Shown here: piece after piece, positions 22,719 to 34,235 of the stretch
Numbering within the stretch: position 1 is the stretch's first letter
How the letters are laid out: the number at the start of each line of letters is the position of its first letter
Assembly: GCA_051453625.1 (NCBI GenBank)
Contig: JBOZIK010000001.1
Location: 117,821,192 to 117,885,191 of the forward strand
Direction: 5' to 3'
DNA: 64,000 nucleotides
Origin: Welwitschia mirabilis
Lineage: Eukaryota; Gnetophyta; Gnetopsida; Welwitschiales
Made by a program: the position numbers and the translations under genes
The notes under the pieces: generated by a model
What the model was told of the DNA's origin: nothing
The model's input: the letters and a program-made list of their open reading frames with translations, nothing else
Databases searched by the model: none

Positions 22719-24110
22719 TGTCATGATTTGATTTTTTTTTTTTTTTAATAATTACAAGCTTCTTCTAGCTTTGATATTGAGATTGTAATATTCGTTGAAA
22801 TAATCCACATTTACTATAAAATGATTTTAAGCCAATATGTGAAACTTAAAATGTAGAAATCATTTCATGAAATAGTAGTTTAACTCATAAGATTCCATAG
22901 GATAAAGCTAAATATACCTATATCTATTAGCTAGGATTTTCGATCATTTACATTAAGGATTAAATTTTATTAACTAAATCCNNNNNNNNNNNNNNNNNNN
23001 NNNNNNNNNNNNNNNNNNAATAATTAAATAAGATGATATAGATTTAGTCAAATGAATTTTAACTATCTAATGGCATAATTTAATGGTTATGAAACTAAGT
23101 ATAATTATAGAGTAAGGAAGATAATTTATAGATTGGATGAGTAAAATGGCATTTTATTTATTATATGTATATAGATATATATATCTCCTAATATATTATC
23201 ATTGGTTTTACCCATAGTTTTTTTAGATAATCTAAAAATATTATCTAGAATAATCGATCTCATGGCCACTTAATAAGCATTTGAGCCTAAGATTATTTAA
23301 GCTACCATTTGATTCTAAGAAGGAAAAGTATATTATAACTCTGTTCCCTTAACATAATTACTTTATATTTTAAGAGCTATTCTTTGGAGGTTTCGAACAC
23401 CTAACCTCTCACATTCCACCTTTACTATGCTATAATAACCAATTAAGAAATGTTGGTAAATGAGTCAATTATCTCACCTACTTAAACTCCAAATATTCTA
23501 GCCCCTTTTTAGATTGGAATCATGACTAATGCAAGTTAGAAGCCTAACACAATGATCATTAACTTTAAACATAGGGTATTGTAAGAAAAGTAACTTAGAA
23601 AGCTATGGAACATGCAAGAAAAGAAGCACCACATAAGGAGAAAAGTGCCATGTGAGAGGAATAACATTCAAGTTTGTGCTTGTAATTGATCATAGTTGCT
23701 GGGCTCTTGTGGACACACCATTAATACATTGAAATCATTATGAAGAAAGGATAATATAGAAGAGAAATACTCAAGAATAAGAAACATCATAGGAGTGGAA
23801 ATGTATGCAATAGGAATGAAATCGCATTGGAAATGAATGGTAGTAAAAGTGAGAGACATGCAACTAGAAGGGAGGAAAGACACAAAGTAGAGGGACAAGC
23901 CTTCCAATTACAATCTAAAGCCAAAAGATCAGAAGTAAAGACACCTTAGAGTTATACTAGGAAGATGCACTAGCGATTAGAGAAAACAAGAAGTAAATTT
24001 ATAGAGCAAAGAATTTTTTTAAAGGATAGGAAAAGAAATAGATCAAGGTTTGCACATTTTCTGGTATTGATAAGAGGTGGCATAAGAATGTTTGGGTAAT
24101 GGTATAGGGT
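22719..24110 (-). repeat. X-family LTR, copy 2
   Basis: Homologous to 10210-11376 in the same orientation. Beyond 23870 it continues without the copia insertion seen in copy 1, so it shows the pre-insertion sequence (around GAGACATGCAACTAG). The outer end is not defined by a target duplication; CTGGGTAAACA near 24117-24127 is one candidate. An N run lies at 22982-23018. The reading frame at 23668-23907 lies inside the LTR and has no recognised domain. Confidence 0.6.
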
Positions 24111-24363
24111 TAGCACTGGGTAAACATTTGCCTTTACTTCCAATCATATAACATTTTTCCTTTCTATTTTAATCAATATAGACGGCATAGGCTATTCTTA
24201 TAATAACTAGCAATTGCCTAATACCATAATGAAAAGAAAATATGTGAAGGTACAGAGTAACCAATGTTAAGAATACATCAAGAATCATTTTCTTTAGGAG
24301 AGGGTTGTTGAGCTAGAATGCATAGATACTGATTCATTCCTTGATTAACATTTACATGGTATC
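24111..24363. other. Flank of the Sirevirus insertion
   Basis: Short non-coding stretch between X LTR copy 2 and the target duplication of the Sirevirus-like element. In the pre-insertion state it was contiguous with 34236 onwards. Confidence 0.4.
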
Positions 24364-24368
24364 CCTCT
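24364..24368. other. Target site duplication CCTCT, left
   Basis: CCTCT precedes the LTR start TGATAGGATC and recurs at 34231-34235 after the other LTR. Matching 5-bp duplications define 24369-34230 as one inserted element. Confidence 0.85.
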
Positions 24369-25985
24369 TGATAGGATCAAGAACCCTAGAAGAAGGGGGT
24401 GGTTGGGGGGGAAGGGAGGGGGGGAGTGGGGGGTCGAATAGGTTCTTTAAAAATTAAAATAAACTAGACAAACTAACAATATATCAAAATCTTACTTAAA
24501 AAAATTGCTAATAAATTCATGCATAAAAATAAAAGCTAAAAGTATTTAAAGTAATGAAACTAACTGAAAGCACAAAATATCAAATAGATGCACATAGGAT
24601 TTTATAATGGTTTAGAAAACCCTCCTACTCCACTCTTGATGATCAGCTTATGCTCAAGCTTAATCCAAATCTTTCTTAATTCTTCTAGGTATTACAGGTT
24701 TACTTGTAATCTTTTCAAACTAACTTTTATAAGTTAAGTTTCAACCTTTCCAATTTGACTTTTACAGGCTCATCCTTAACCTTCAGAGGATGTAGTAGTA
24801 ATGGTAAGAATGCCTTAATGCATAGATATCACTCATTTTTTGGTATAATGAATTCAGTAAAGCTCTTCTCCTATAGATGATATAATGAATGATTATTAGA
24901 TCTGATCTTGAATTTATAGATAACATAGATGATAGATCTTCCTTGGTCAAGAGTACAAATTCCAAGATCTAATAGTAAATATCACAACATTTAGCCATTT
25001 TATCAAGATTCAACAGATATTCAAAAGTCTAAAAGTGCTCAAAAAAAGATTCTTTTATCTTTTCTCTCTTAGCTATTTATACTAAAAGGCTTTTAGGGTT
25101 TATTACATTTGAAATGTACTTCCAATGGATATAAATGGCTAGAAAATAACTATCTAACAAATACATAATGGATACAAAATAGATAGAAAATTTTAATTCT
25201 GTTTTGGCCAGTTGATCCCTCAAAAGTTTGGTCGACCTCATCTGATGCCATGAATTACACAGGTTGCCTAAGTAAAATTTTTAATTACCTTAGTTTCTAA
25301 TGACTCCATGTCCAATTGATCCCTTAGGGTTCGATCGACCACTTAAGGTCTGATCACCCACAATACTGTCTGATCATTCACTAGTCTTAATAAAAGATCA
25401 TTTCAATTTTTCTTGTATTGAGTCCAGTAGACCCCTTTAGGTATTCAGTTAACCTAATGATGATTAACTTAGGGATATCTACTACATAGTACTCAGGTCC
25501 GGTTGACCCCTTCAAAGGTCTAGTTAACCTCTTGATAATCAGTTTAGAAGTACTATTCTTAGGTTCATAGATCTGATCGACCTCATAAAAGATTCAATTA
25601 ACCCCTTCACATTTAGTTCAGGGATACTATTACTAGGTCCATAAATATGGTCGATCCCATAAAAGATTCGATTAATCCCTTGTCATTTTGTTTAGGGATA
25701 CTGACTCTCAAGATCATAGGTTTGGCTAATCCTATTAAAATACAATCGATCCTTTTGAATTTAGTTCAATTATAAGTGTCTGCTCCAGGTGCAGTTAATT
25801 TCCTAAAAGTCTGGTTAATTCCTAAAGACTATAAGTAAATTTGAAAAGCTTCTAGTAATTAGAAATTAATAGTTTTGACTTTATCATTAAACTTACAAGT
25901 GATTAACATCTTCTGCACAAGATACACAAAATTTGCTGTACAAAAATCATTAGTTTAACATCAATTAATAAAACATAATCTAATA
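24369..25985 (-). repeat. 3' LTR of the Sirevirus-like element
   Basis: 1617 bp. The plus strand begins TGATAGGATC and ends AATCTAATA, that is, in element sense it starts TATTAGATT after a purine tract. It contains a run of degenerate GTCGAC-centred modules (25200-25850) and a G-rich tract (24395-24433). The other LTR has about 1575 known bases plus one gap, so the two are nearly the same length. Confidence 0.88.
24395..24433 (+). repeat. G-rich tract able to form a quadruplex
   Basis: Six runs of three to eight G separated by one- or two-base spacers in about 39 bases. It lies 26 bases inside the LTR end. The related plus-strand LTR has only CCACCCCCTC at this place, so the tract has expanded. 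The other LTR of this element reads GGGGTGGGGGGGGG and then enters an N run. Confidence 0.85.
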
Positions 25986-26000
25986 ATCTCTCCCTTTGAC
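25986..26000 (-). promoter_or_regulatory. Polypurine tract of the Sirevirus-like element
   Basis: The minus strand reads GTCAAAGGGAGAGAT immediately before the LTR start. The plus-strand relatives have GTCAAAGGGGAAGAT or GTCAAAAGGGGATAT at the same place. Confidence 0.8.
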
Positions 26001-26680
26001 ATTGATGGCAAATAATACTTAGTGGTAAACATATTTAAAACTGAGAAAACAGCTACTCATAAAATGCCTATCATTCATTGTAAAATACTAATCCTTGTGA
26101 AATCAATTTAAGGAATTTTGATTAAATCTAATTTTGTGTTTAAATAAAAATAATATAAGATGCACATTTGGAGAGTTAAGAATATAATATGTCTGAAAAA
26201 TACATTTTGATCATATTATTAATATGTAATAACATCATACAATATTTTAAATAATTGAAGTGCATTGCAAATATAAGATAAACATCATTTAGATTTTTAA
26301 TACTCATCATTACAAATGTTAAGCTCATATGGATCTTTGAGTTGCATAAAAATATTTGAGAAACCAATTTGAAAACATAAAACCAAGTGAATTTTTAATA
26401 GTATTACAAAGAGATATATAACTAATTCTTGCCCTTTTGACATCAATGTCAAAGAAGAGAACAAAATCATATAAGCACAAACATAAGAAAATAATCAATA
26501 TGAAAAAACGAAGACAGATAATACAGAGCCTATGCAGTAAACAAACTTCCATTCTACACTACCAGCTTTTGCTGAAGGGCCTTTAAAATTGAAAGGATCC
26601 AAGTGACTAGGCTTTTATGCTGGTCGACCGATCACATCTAGTTGACCGAATCAAGGATCCAGTCGATCATCTTGTAATTA
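26001..26680 (-). other. 3' trailer of the Sirevirus-like element
   Basis: Non-coding stretch from the RNase H stop to the polypurine tract. It contains GTCGACC-type modules at 26615-26670 just after the stop, like those at 52.94-53.10 kb. It is only about 0.7 kb and has no counterpart of ORFx. Confidence 0.65.
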
Positions 26681-27414
26681 GTCATAGAATAATGAGATAA
26701 ACCCTAGTTCATTTTTGAGACAAAAAAAGGTATCAAAATTCAAGGATTTAGTAAAAATATCTGCCAGTTGTTGGTCTATACTCACAAAGTTCACAGAGAT
26801 GTGTCCTTTTTCTACTTGATCTCTTAGGAAATGATGCCTTAGCTCAATACATTTGGTTCTTGAGTGTTGAATAGGATTTTTCGATATGTTTATAGCACTG
26901 GTGTTATCATAAAAGATAGGAACTTATTCAAAATTTATACCGAAATATTTTAGCATTTCTTTCATCCATAAAAGATGAGTAAAACAACTACTCACTGCAA
27001 TATATTTCACTTCTATAGTTGAGAGAGAAATGGAGTTTTATTTCTTATTTGCTCATCCTACTAAATATGAATGTAATAGAAAACAATTTCCACTTGTGCT
27101 TTTTCTATCATCTTTATAACCAATCCAATCTACATCACTAAAACCTGCAAGCTTAAAAGATGTTTCTATAGGATACCATAAGCCATACTCACATGTTTCT
27201 TTTACATACTTGATTATTCTTTTTACTGCTTGTAGATGTGATTCTTTTGGTTGGGATTGATACCTTCCACATACTTTAATACTAAACATAATATCTAGTC
27301 TACTTGTAGTCAAATATAATAAACTACCTATCATACTTCTATAAAGATTTTGATCCACGGGTTTATCATTTTCATCGAAACTCACTTTATATGATGTAGA
27401 CATAGGAATGTCAA
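26681..27414 (-). pseudogene. Sirevirus RNase H and polymerase C-terminus, duplicate 1
   Basis: The minus-strand frame 27053-27403 has LYRSMIGSLLYLTTSRLDIM and DVDWIGYKDDRKSTSGNCF, matching the copia polymerase end (YR-MIGSLLYLTASRPDI) and RNase H start (SDADWAGC-DDRKSTSG). The remaining part to 26690 carries VPIFYDNTSAINI-like, HSRTKCIELRHHFLRDQVEKG and LADIFTKSL. RNase H degrades element RNA. The block is repeated at 28.3-29.0 kb. An N run cuts it at 27415. Confidence 0.85.
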
Positions 27415-27514
27415 NNNNNNNNNNNNNNNNNNNNNNNNNNNNNNNNNNNNNNNNNNNNNNNNNNNNNNNNNNNNNNNNNNNNNNNNNNNNNNNNNNNNNN
27501 NNNNNNNNNNNNNN
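27415..27514. other. Assembly gap (100 N) between the two RNase H blocks
   Basis: Exactly 100 N, usually a placeholder of unknown size. It separates duplicate 1 from the trailer of duplicate 2. Confidence 0.95.
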
Positions 27515-28315
27515 TTAGAAAACTTCCCCTTATAAAATGCCTATCATTATTTACAAAATATTAAAACTTTTTAAACCAAATTAAGACATTTTGAAGAGTC
27601 AAATTTTATGCTAAGAATAAAAACAATTTTAAACAGCATACTTGGAGAGTTAAGAACACAACATTTATGAGAAGCACAATGTAATCACATAAACCATTTA
27701 ATATATTTGATCATTGGCACTTTTTAGGATTTATTTTCAATATGTGATAACAACATTTGAATCTATGGATTAATCATTTGAAACTTATTATTCANNNNNN
27801 NNNNNNNNNNNNNNNNNNNNNNNNNNNNNNNNNNNNNNNNNNNNNNNNNNNNNNNNNNNNNNNNNNNNNNNNNNNNNNNNNNNNNNNNNNNNNNATATGT
27901 GATAACAACATTTGAATCTATGGATTAATCATTTGAAACTTATTAGTCATCATTTAAAAGAAAAATAATATTAAGCTCATATTGATTACACAAAAGGCTT
28001 TGAGATATCAATTGAAAACATAAAATCAAGTGCATTTTAATTATATTAATCATAAGCATTACTTACTAGTTCTTCACTTTTTGATATTAATGACAAAGGA
28101 GAGAATAAAAGGACATAAGAAAAACATAAGTAAATAATCAATATGAAAAGTGGAAATAGAGAATACAATTTCTATTCCACAAAAAAACTACCGCTATTCA
28201 TTGTCAGCTTTCATTGAAGGGCCTACAAAATGGAAAAGATTCGAGAGACTGCGCTTTTATTTAGGTTAATCGACCATATCTAGTCAACCAAATCAAGGAT
28301 CTAGTCGATCATCTT
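27515..28315 (-). repeat. Second copy of the element trailer
   Basis: 27521-28310 repeats the order and words of 26040-26680, for example AAAATGCCTATCATT, then CTTGGAGAGTTAAGAA, then the GTC-AAC modules. A 100-N gap at 27795-27894 is flanked on both sides by the same stretch of about 50 bases (27737-27790 and 27895-27950). That suggests two contig ends that overlap rather than a real gap. Confidence 0.75.
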
Positions 28316-29200
28316 ACAATCAACCATAGGATGATGAGATAATCCCTAGTTCATTTCTGAGATGAAGAAAAGTGTTAACATTTAAGGGTTTAGTAAAAAT
28401 ATCTGCCAGCTGTTGGTCTGTACTTACAAAGTTCATAGAGATGTATTCTTTTTCTACTTGATCTCTTAAGAAATGATGTTTTAACTTAATGTTCTTGGTT
28501 CTTGAGTGCTGAATAGAATTTTTTAATATGTTTATAGCATTCATGTTGTCATAAAAGATAGGGACTTGTTCAAAATTAACATCAAGATACTTTACCATTT
28601 TTTTCATTAACAAAAGATGAGTACAACAACTACCTACTATAATGTATTCTACTTCTACAGTTGAAAGAAAGATGGAGTTTTATTTCTTACTTACTCATCC
28701 TACTAAACATAAACCTAATATAAAATAATTTCTACTTCTACTCTTGCTATCATCTTTACAACTAGCCTAATATGCATCACTAAAATGTGCAAGCTTGAAA
28801 GATGTCTCTATAGGATACCACAATCCATAATCACAGGTTCCTTTTATATACTTGCTTATTCTTTTTACTACTTATAGATCTGATTCTTTTGATTTGGATT
28901 GATACATTGCACATACTGCAATACTAAACATAATATCTAGTATACCTGTAATCAAATATAATAAACTACCAATCATACATCTATATGGTTTACCACTTTC
29001 TTCCAAACTCACTTTACATAATGTAGACATCAGAGTGTTAGTTGTTTTTACATTTTCTAATTTAAAATGTTTGATTAAATCTTTTGCATATTTGTATTGA
29101 GAGATAAATATTCTATATTTAGATCACTTGATCTATAATCTAAGAAACATTTTTACTTAACTAAGCATATTCTCAAAATGAGTCATCATAATAGTTGCAA
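28316..29200 (-). pseudogene. Sirevirus RNase H and polymerase C-terminus, duplicate 2
   Basis: The minus-strand frame 28320-28613 carries EQVPIFYDNMNAINILKNSI, then HSRTKNIKLKHHFLRDQVEK and LADIFTKPL, and ends SSSYG-stop. 28614-29040 continues with polymerase/RNase H words as in duplicate 1. This copy is contiguous with the upstream polymerase at 29.2 kb, so it is the original position and duplicate 1 is the extra copy. Confidence 0.85.
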
Positions 29201-29750
29201 ATTATTTTGACAACATTTCATACGAGGCACCGAAAATAATATCATCTACATAAATATGTATAATAATGTAATCCTTTTTCAGGTTCTTTATAAATAAGGT
29301 TTTATCTATAGTTACACGAATATATCTGTTTTCATTTAAAAAAATGGCTAGCTTCTCATACCAAGTTCTTGGAGCTTGTTTCAATCCATACAATCTTTTC
29401 TTAAGTCTATACACATGGTTAGTTTTATAAGGATCAATAAAAACTTGTGGTTGCTCTACATAGATTTCTTCACTTAAAGTACCATGTAGAAAAGAACTAT
29501 TCACATCAATTTAATAAACTTTGAAATTTTTATAGGCTATAAAAGATAAAAACATTCTTGTGCTATCTAGCCTTGTAACAGGAGAAAAAGGTATCACCTA
29601 CATCAGTGCCTTCTATTTGGTTATAGCCTTGTGCTACTAATTTTACCTTATTTTTAATGACATTATTTTCTTTATCACATTTTTTTTTAAAAATCCACTT
29701 GATTCCAATGACATTTTTATCTTTTGGCCTTTCTACAAGCTTCTAAACAT
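29201..29750 (-). pseudogene. Sirevirus reverse transcriptase
   Basis: The minus-strand frame 29202-29504 holds SSFLHGTLSEEIYVEQPQVF, YRLKKRLYGLKQAPRTWYEK and the catalytic YVDD box (29241-29252) in IYVDDIIFGAS. These are the characteristic Sirevirus/copia palm motifs. Upstream (29505-29750) continues with stops. The catalytic core is in one uninterrupted frame, but stops on both sides make the gene inactive. Confidence 0.9.
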
Positions 29751-30980
29751 TATTCCTCTTAAACTATTATAGCTCATCTTGCATTGCCATCATCCATTCC
29801 TCATGAATTTTATCTTCATCAATTTTTTAAGGTTTTATTCTTGAAACATAACAAACATGAGCATACAAATTCTTCATATAATCTCTTATCTTTATTTTTG
29901 AATCAACTTCTCTAATAATAGATTCTAAGAAATGATCTTTTAATAATGTGAGCCTTTTTAGTATGCCTTCTTTTGATGAAACTTCATTCATTTTAGTAGT
30001 TGCTTCATTAATCAGGGAGATACTTGTAGTTGTGACTTCTTCATTTCTGAAGTTTGTTCTTATATTAATCTCATCATTTTACATATTTATTGACTTTTCT
30101 ATTGTTAAACTTCTCTTATTGAAAATACGATAGGCTCTACTTCTAGTTGAGTTACCCAAAAAGATATCTTTATCTACTTTAGACTTGAATTTATTCAAAT
30201 GTTTTCTATCTTTTAGCACATAGCATTTACTTCCAAAGACTTTGAAATATGACATATTAAGTTGTCTTCCTTTCCATAACTCATATGGTGTTTTATCGGT
30301 GCTGGGCCTAAGATGTACTCTGTGAATAATGTAGCATGCTGTGCTAACTACTTTAGCCCAAAAATATTTAGGAACCTCCTTATTGTTTAACATAGTTCAT
30401 GCCATTTCTTGGAGGACTTTGTTCTTTCTTTCAGCTATACCATTTTGTTGTGATGTCTTTGAATCTGAAAATTAATGATCAATTCCATTATTAATGCAAT
30501 ATTTCTTAAAAAAATAATTCTTAAATTCACCACTATGATTACTTCTTATTTTCTTTATGGTATACACTTTTTTGTTTTGATTCTTTTACATATCTCAATC
30601 TAATGTTTTTAAGCTTTAGACTTGTTTGACAAGAAGGATACCCAAGTATATCTAGAGAAACCATCAACCATAGTAAGAAAATAACATTTTTCACCTAGAC
30701 TTCGAGTTTGAGTGGGACCTACCAAATCCATATGGATTAGCTCTAATGGCATAGATGTGGAAGTACTTTTTTACTTTTATATAAATTCCTTATTTGTTTT
30801 CCCTTTTGGCACATATTACATAAGTCTTATTTTCTCTACATTTATCTTAGGGATACTTTTCACAATGCTTTTATAAATAATCATTTTCAACTAATCATAA
30901 TTAACATGACCTAATTATTTATGCCAAAGCTCTTCCTGAGGAAAATTTAATAAATAACATGGAGATAACAATTGGTCTAT
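29751..30980 (-). pseudogene. Sirevirus integrase
   Basis: The minus-strand frame 30079-30393 carries MLNNKEVPKYFWAKVVSTAC, LRPSTDKTPYELWKGRQLN and IFLGNSTRSRAYRIFNKRSL, the integrase core end and C-terminal domain of Sireviruses. 30394-30960 carries earlier integrase words in broken frames, for example QQNGIAERKN-like at about 30420-30450 and SLGEKCYFLTMVDGFSRYTW-like at 30660-30700. The linker to the polymerase is 29751-30078. Confidence 0.88.
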
Positions 30981-31340
30981 GTTATATGTGTGTCTATTCT
31001 ACTTGATCTAAGAATTACATCATTAGATTTTCCATGTAAGATTTTACATTTTGATTTATTGAAGACTACCTTATGGCATTTGTTACAAATTTGACTAATG
31101 CTTAATAAATTAATCTTTAAGCCATTTACATACAAAACCTAATTAATTCTAGGAATGTTACCTCCACCAATGCTTCCAATGCCTTCTATTTTTGCTCTCC
31201 CGTTGTCATCAAAAGTCACCTCTCCTTCATTAAATTTGCTTAATTATTTGAATCTGGATTTATCTCCTATCATATGCCTTGAACACCCACTCTCTAGATA
31301 CCAGCTACTGCTATGTCTAAATTAAAAGACTTTTAAGGTC
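30981..31340 (-). pseudogene. Sirevirus protease to pre-integrase remnant
   Basis: Minus-strand words around 31000-31320 include a WYLESGCSRHMIGDKS-like box (about 31240-31300), matching the copia protease active-site region W-LDSGCSRHMTGD, and a SISQICNKCHK-like segment further 3'. The catalytic D-S-G reads E-S-G. Frames are broken. Confidence 0.7.
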
Positions 31341-32110
31341 ATTAGCTTTCACCCACAGAGTTTTTTTAGACTTATATGGTACATCTCCTTTTGAAATAAA
31401 TTTAAATGAAAAAGTATTAACTGAGTTTAAGAACAACATTAATTTTTTAGCATTGCATAAAAGTTTTGAATAACTAATTTTTCCACATAAAGGAGAATCA
31501 ACTTTTTGAGAGGAACTTACTATTCCATGTTACTTAATTTTGCTACTTTTGAAATTTTTGTGAAATGAACCTAATACATAAATTGTTACCAATATGTTTC
31601 TAAACTCCAAGAATCTATTCTAATTTGAAAGAGCCACCAGAAAATTTATTCACAAAATGAGATAACTCATTTACCTGTAGTATGAGGTCAGATTTTTCAG
31701 ATTTGATCCTTTTAAAATTTGATTTATTTCCTTCTTTTCCTTAATAAGATATTTTATAATATTGTTTAGATCGTTTATCCTTTTAGCCAAATTTTCACAT
31801 TCTTGACATAGTTCTTAATAGGTATCCTCTAGTTCATCCTATTCTTCATTAGTTATATCGAAGTCATCATACTCTAATGTGTTAGGCACATTTTTTGTAA
31901 AGGAGGCATAAGTGCCATGAAGGAAGGTCTCCTCTCTTTATTAGATTTTTAAACTAATCTTATATCCTTTCACTTGACTTCTTTGCATTTCCACTATTTG
32001 CAATATGTTTGAACATATATTCACATACTATCCAAATTATACAAATAAAAGTATAGGTGTCTAAGAAGGATTTATTTAAACAATCAATAAAGGAATTACT
32101 CATCATAGGG
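31341..32110 (-). pseudogene. Sirevirus gag, N-terminal start and C-terminal part with internal deletion
   Basis: A minus-strand ATG near 32107 starts MSNS, as in the plus-strand relative at 50802, after the same leader words. After about 40 codons the sequence jumps to the gag C-terminal coiled-coil part (31660-31920; EDELEDTY and NLAKRINDLNNIIK), which corresponds to 51900-52080 in the relative. Roughly 1 kb covering the capsid-like region is missing. Gag forms the particle, so this copy could not move by itself. Confidence 0.7.
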
Positions 32111-32154
32111 TTCTAAAGTCTAGATTGATTAAAATCTAAGGAAAGACTTAACTT

Positions 32155-32168
32155 AGCTTTGATACTAA
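32155..32168 (-). promoter_or_regulatory. Primer-binding site of the Sirevirus-like element
   Basis: The minus strand reads TTAGTATCAAAGCT after the LTR end TCTATCA. It resembles the Met-tRNA complement TGGTATCAGAGC with three changes. Confidence 0.75.
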
Positions 32169-32169
32169 T

Positions 32170-34230
32170 TGATAGAATTGAGAAATATGTGGGGTGGGGG
32201 GGGGNNNNNNNNNNNNNNNNNNNNNNNNNNNNNNNNNNNNNNNNNNNNNNNNNNNNNNNNNNNNNNNNNNNNNNNNNNNNNNNNNNNNNNNNNNNNNNNN
32301 NNNNNNNNNNNNNNNNNNNNNNNNNNNNNNNNNNNNNNNNNNNNNNNNNNNNNNNNNNNNNNNNNNNNNNNNNNNNNNNNNNNNNNNNNNNNNNNNNNNN
32401 NNNNNNNNNNNNNNNNNNNNNNNNNNNNNNNNNNNNNNNNNNNNNNNNNNNNNNNNNNNNNNNNNNNNNNNNNNNNNNNNNNNNNNNNNNNNNNNNNNNN
32501 NNNNNNNNNNNNNNNNNNNNNNNNNNNNNNNNNNNNNNNNNNNNNNNNNNNNNNNNNNNNNNNNNNNNNNNNNNNNNNNNNNNNNNNNNNNNNNNNNNNN
32601 NNNNNNNNNNNNNNNNNNNNNNNNNNNNNNNNNNNNNNNNNNNNNNNNNNNNNNNNNNNNNNNNNNNNNNNNNNNNNNNNNNNNNNNNNNGAATAGGTTA
32701 TTTAAAAAGAAAAATAAAATAAATAAACTAATGATATATCAAAGTCTTGCTCAAAACAATTTGCTAATAACTTTGTGCATGAAAGAAAAGCTAAAAGTAT
32801 TTAAAGTAATAAAACTAATTGAAATCACAAAATACTGAATAGATGAACACAAGATTTTATAGTCGTTCAGGCAACCTCCTATTCCACTCTCAATGATTAG
32901 CATATTTCCAAGCTTAACCCAGATCTTTATTAACTCTTCTAGGTATTGCAAGTTTACTTGTAATCTTTACAAATGGACTTTTTTAGGTTAAGTCTCAACC
33001 TTTCCAATCTAACTTTTGCATGCTCAATCTCAACCTTTAGAGGATGTAGTAGTAATGTTAAGAATGCCTTGATGCACAGATATCATTCATTCTTTAGTAT
33101 AATGAATTTAATGGAGCTTCTCCTGTAGATGATATAATGAATGAAGCACTAGATCTAATCTTAAATACACAGAGAAAACAGATGATAGATCTTCTTTAGT
33201 TAGGAGTACAAATGCCAAGATTAACCAGTAAATATTACAACATTTAGCCTTTTTATTAAGATTTAATAGATATTCAAAAGTTTGAAAGAGGTTAAAAAAA
33301 AGCTTATTTTGTCTTTTCTCTCTTGGCTATTTATGTTGGAAGGATTTTAAGGTTTATTACATTTGAAATGTGCTTCCAATGGCTATAAATGGCTAGAAAA
33401 TGGCAATCTAATGGATACAAAATGCATAAAAAGTTTTAGTTCTGTTCTAGCTAGTCAACCCTTTAAAAGTCCAATCGACCCCATGTAGTGGTCACCCGAG
33501 TGAAATTTTTAGTCATCCTGATTTCTTATAGTTCCATGTCTAGTTGAACCCTTAGGATTCAGTTGAGCCCCATCTAGTCACATGTAATTTTGTCTAGTCA
33601 CCCACTAGTCTTAATAAAAGATCATTCCAATTTTTCTTGCATTAGGTCTAGTTGATTCCTTTAGGTATTTGGTTGACCTTATGCCAATCAGATTAGGGAT
33701 ATCTGCTACATAGTGCTTAGGTCTTGTCAATTCCTTCAAAGGTTTGGTCAATTCCTTTAAAGGTCTGATCGACCCCTTGATACTTGGTTCAGAAGTACTA
33801 TTCTTAAGTTTATAAATCTAGTTGATTCCATCATACATCTGGTTAACCCCTTGACATTTAGTTTAGGAATACTATTACTAGATCCACAAATCCAGTCAAC
33901 CTAATAAAAGGTCTAGTTGATCCCTTGCCATTCAGTTCAGGGACACTAGCTCTCGCGATCACAGGTTTAGTTGACCCCATTAGAAATTTGGTCAATGCCT
34001 TTGAATTTAGTTTAATTTTGAGTGTCTACTTTAGGTGCAGTCGACCCCTTGAAAGTTTAGTCAATCCCTCAAGAGGGTAAGTGAATTTGACAGGTTTCTA
34101 GTGATCAGAAATCATGGTTTTGGCTTCATCATTAAACCTAAAAATGATTAACATCTTTTGCATAAGATATACAAAATTTGCTATCCAAAAAACATTAGTT
34201 TGACATAAATTAGAAAAATATAATCTAATA
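32170..34230 (-). repeat. 5' LTR of the Sirevirus-like element
   Basis: Homologous to 24369-25985. It contains an N run of 486 (32205-32690) exactly in the G tract. The part beyond the gap is 1540 bp against 1550 bp in the other LTR, so the gap should really be about 40 bases. It ends TAATCTAATA and is followed by the duplication CCTCT. Confidence 0.88.
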
Positions 34231-34235
34231 CCTCT
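34231..34235. other. Target site duplication CCTCT, right
   Basis: Matches 24364-24368. Confidence 0.85.

Larger units (their letters stand above)
24369..34230 (-). mobile_element. Sirevirus-like Ty1/copia element with both LTRs and target duplication
   Basis: LTRs at 24369-25985 and 32170-34230 share sequence and face the minus strand. CCTCT flanks both sides. The internal region has a Met-tRNA-type primer site, a gag start and C-terminal part, protease, integrase, reverse transcriptase and RNase H in copia order. The integrase and polymerase phrases are those of Sireviruses. Most of gag is deleted, and the RNase H region is present twice. It is related to the plus-strand array at 48.3-59.7 kb: same LTR start (TATTAGATTA against TGTTAGATTA), same GTCGAC-rich LTR body and same gag C-terminus. 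Confidence 0.9.

Noticed and set aside
32751-32951. Short open frame in the 5' LTR of the Sirevirus-like element
   Set aside because: It lies within LTR sequence and has no recognised domain. The equivalent frame in the other LTR (24783-24965) encodes a different sequence.
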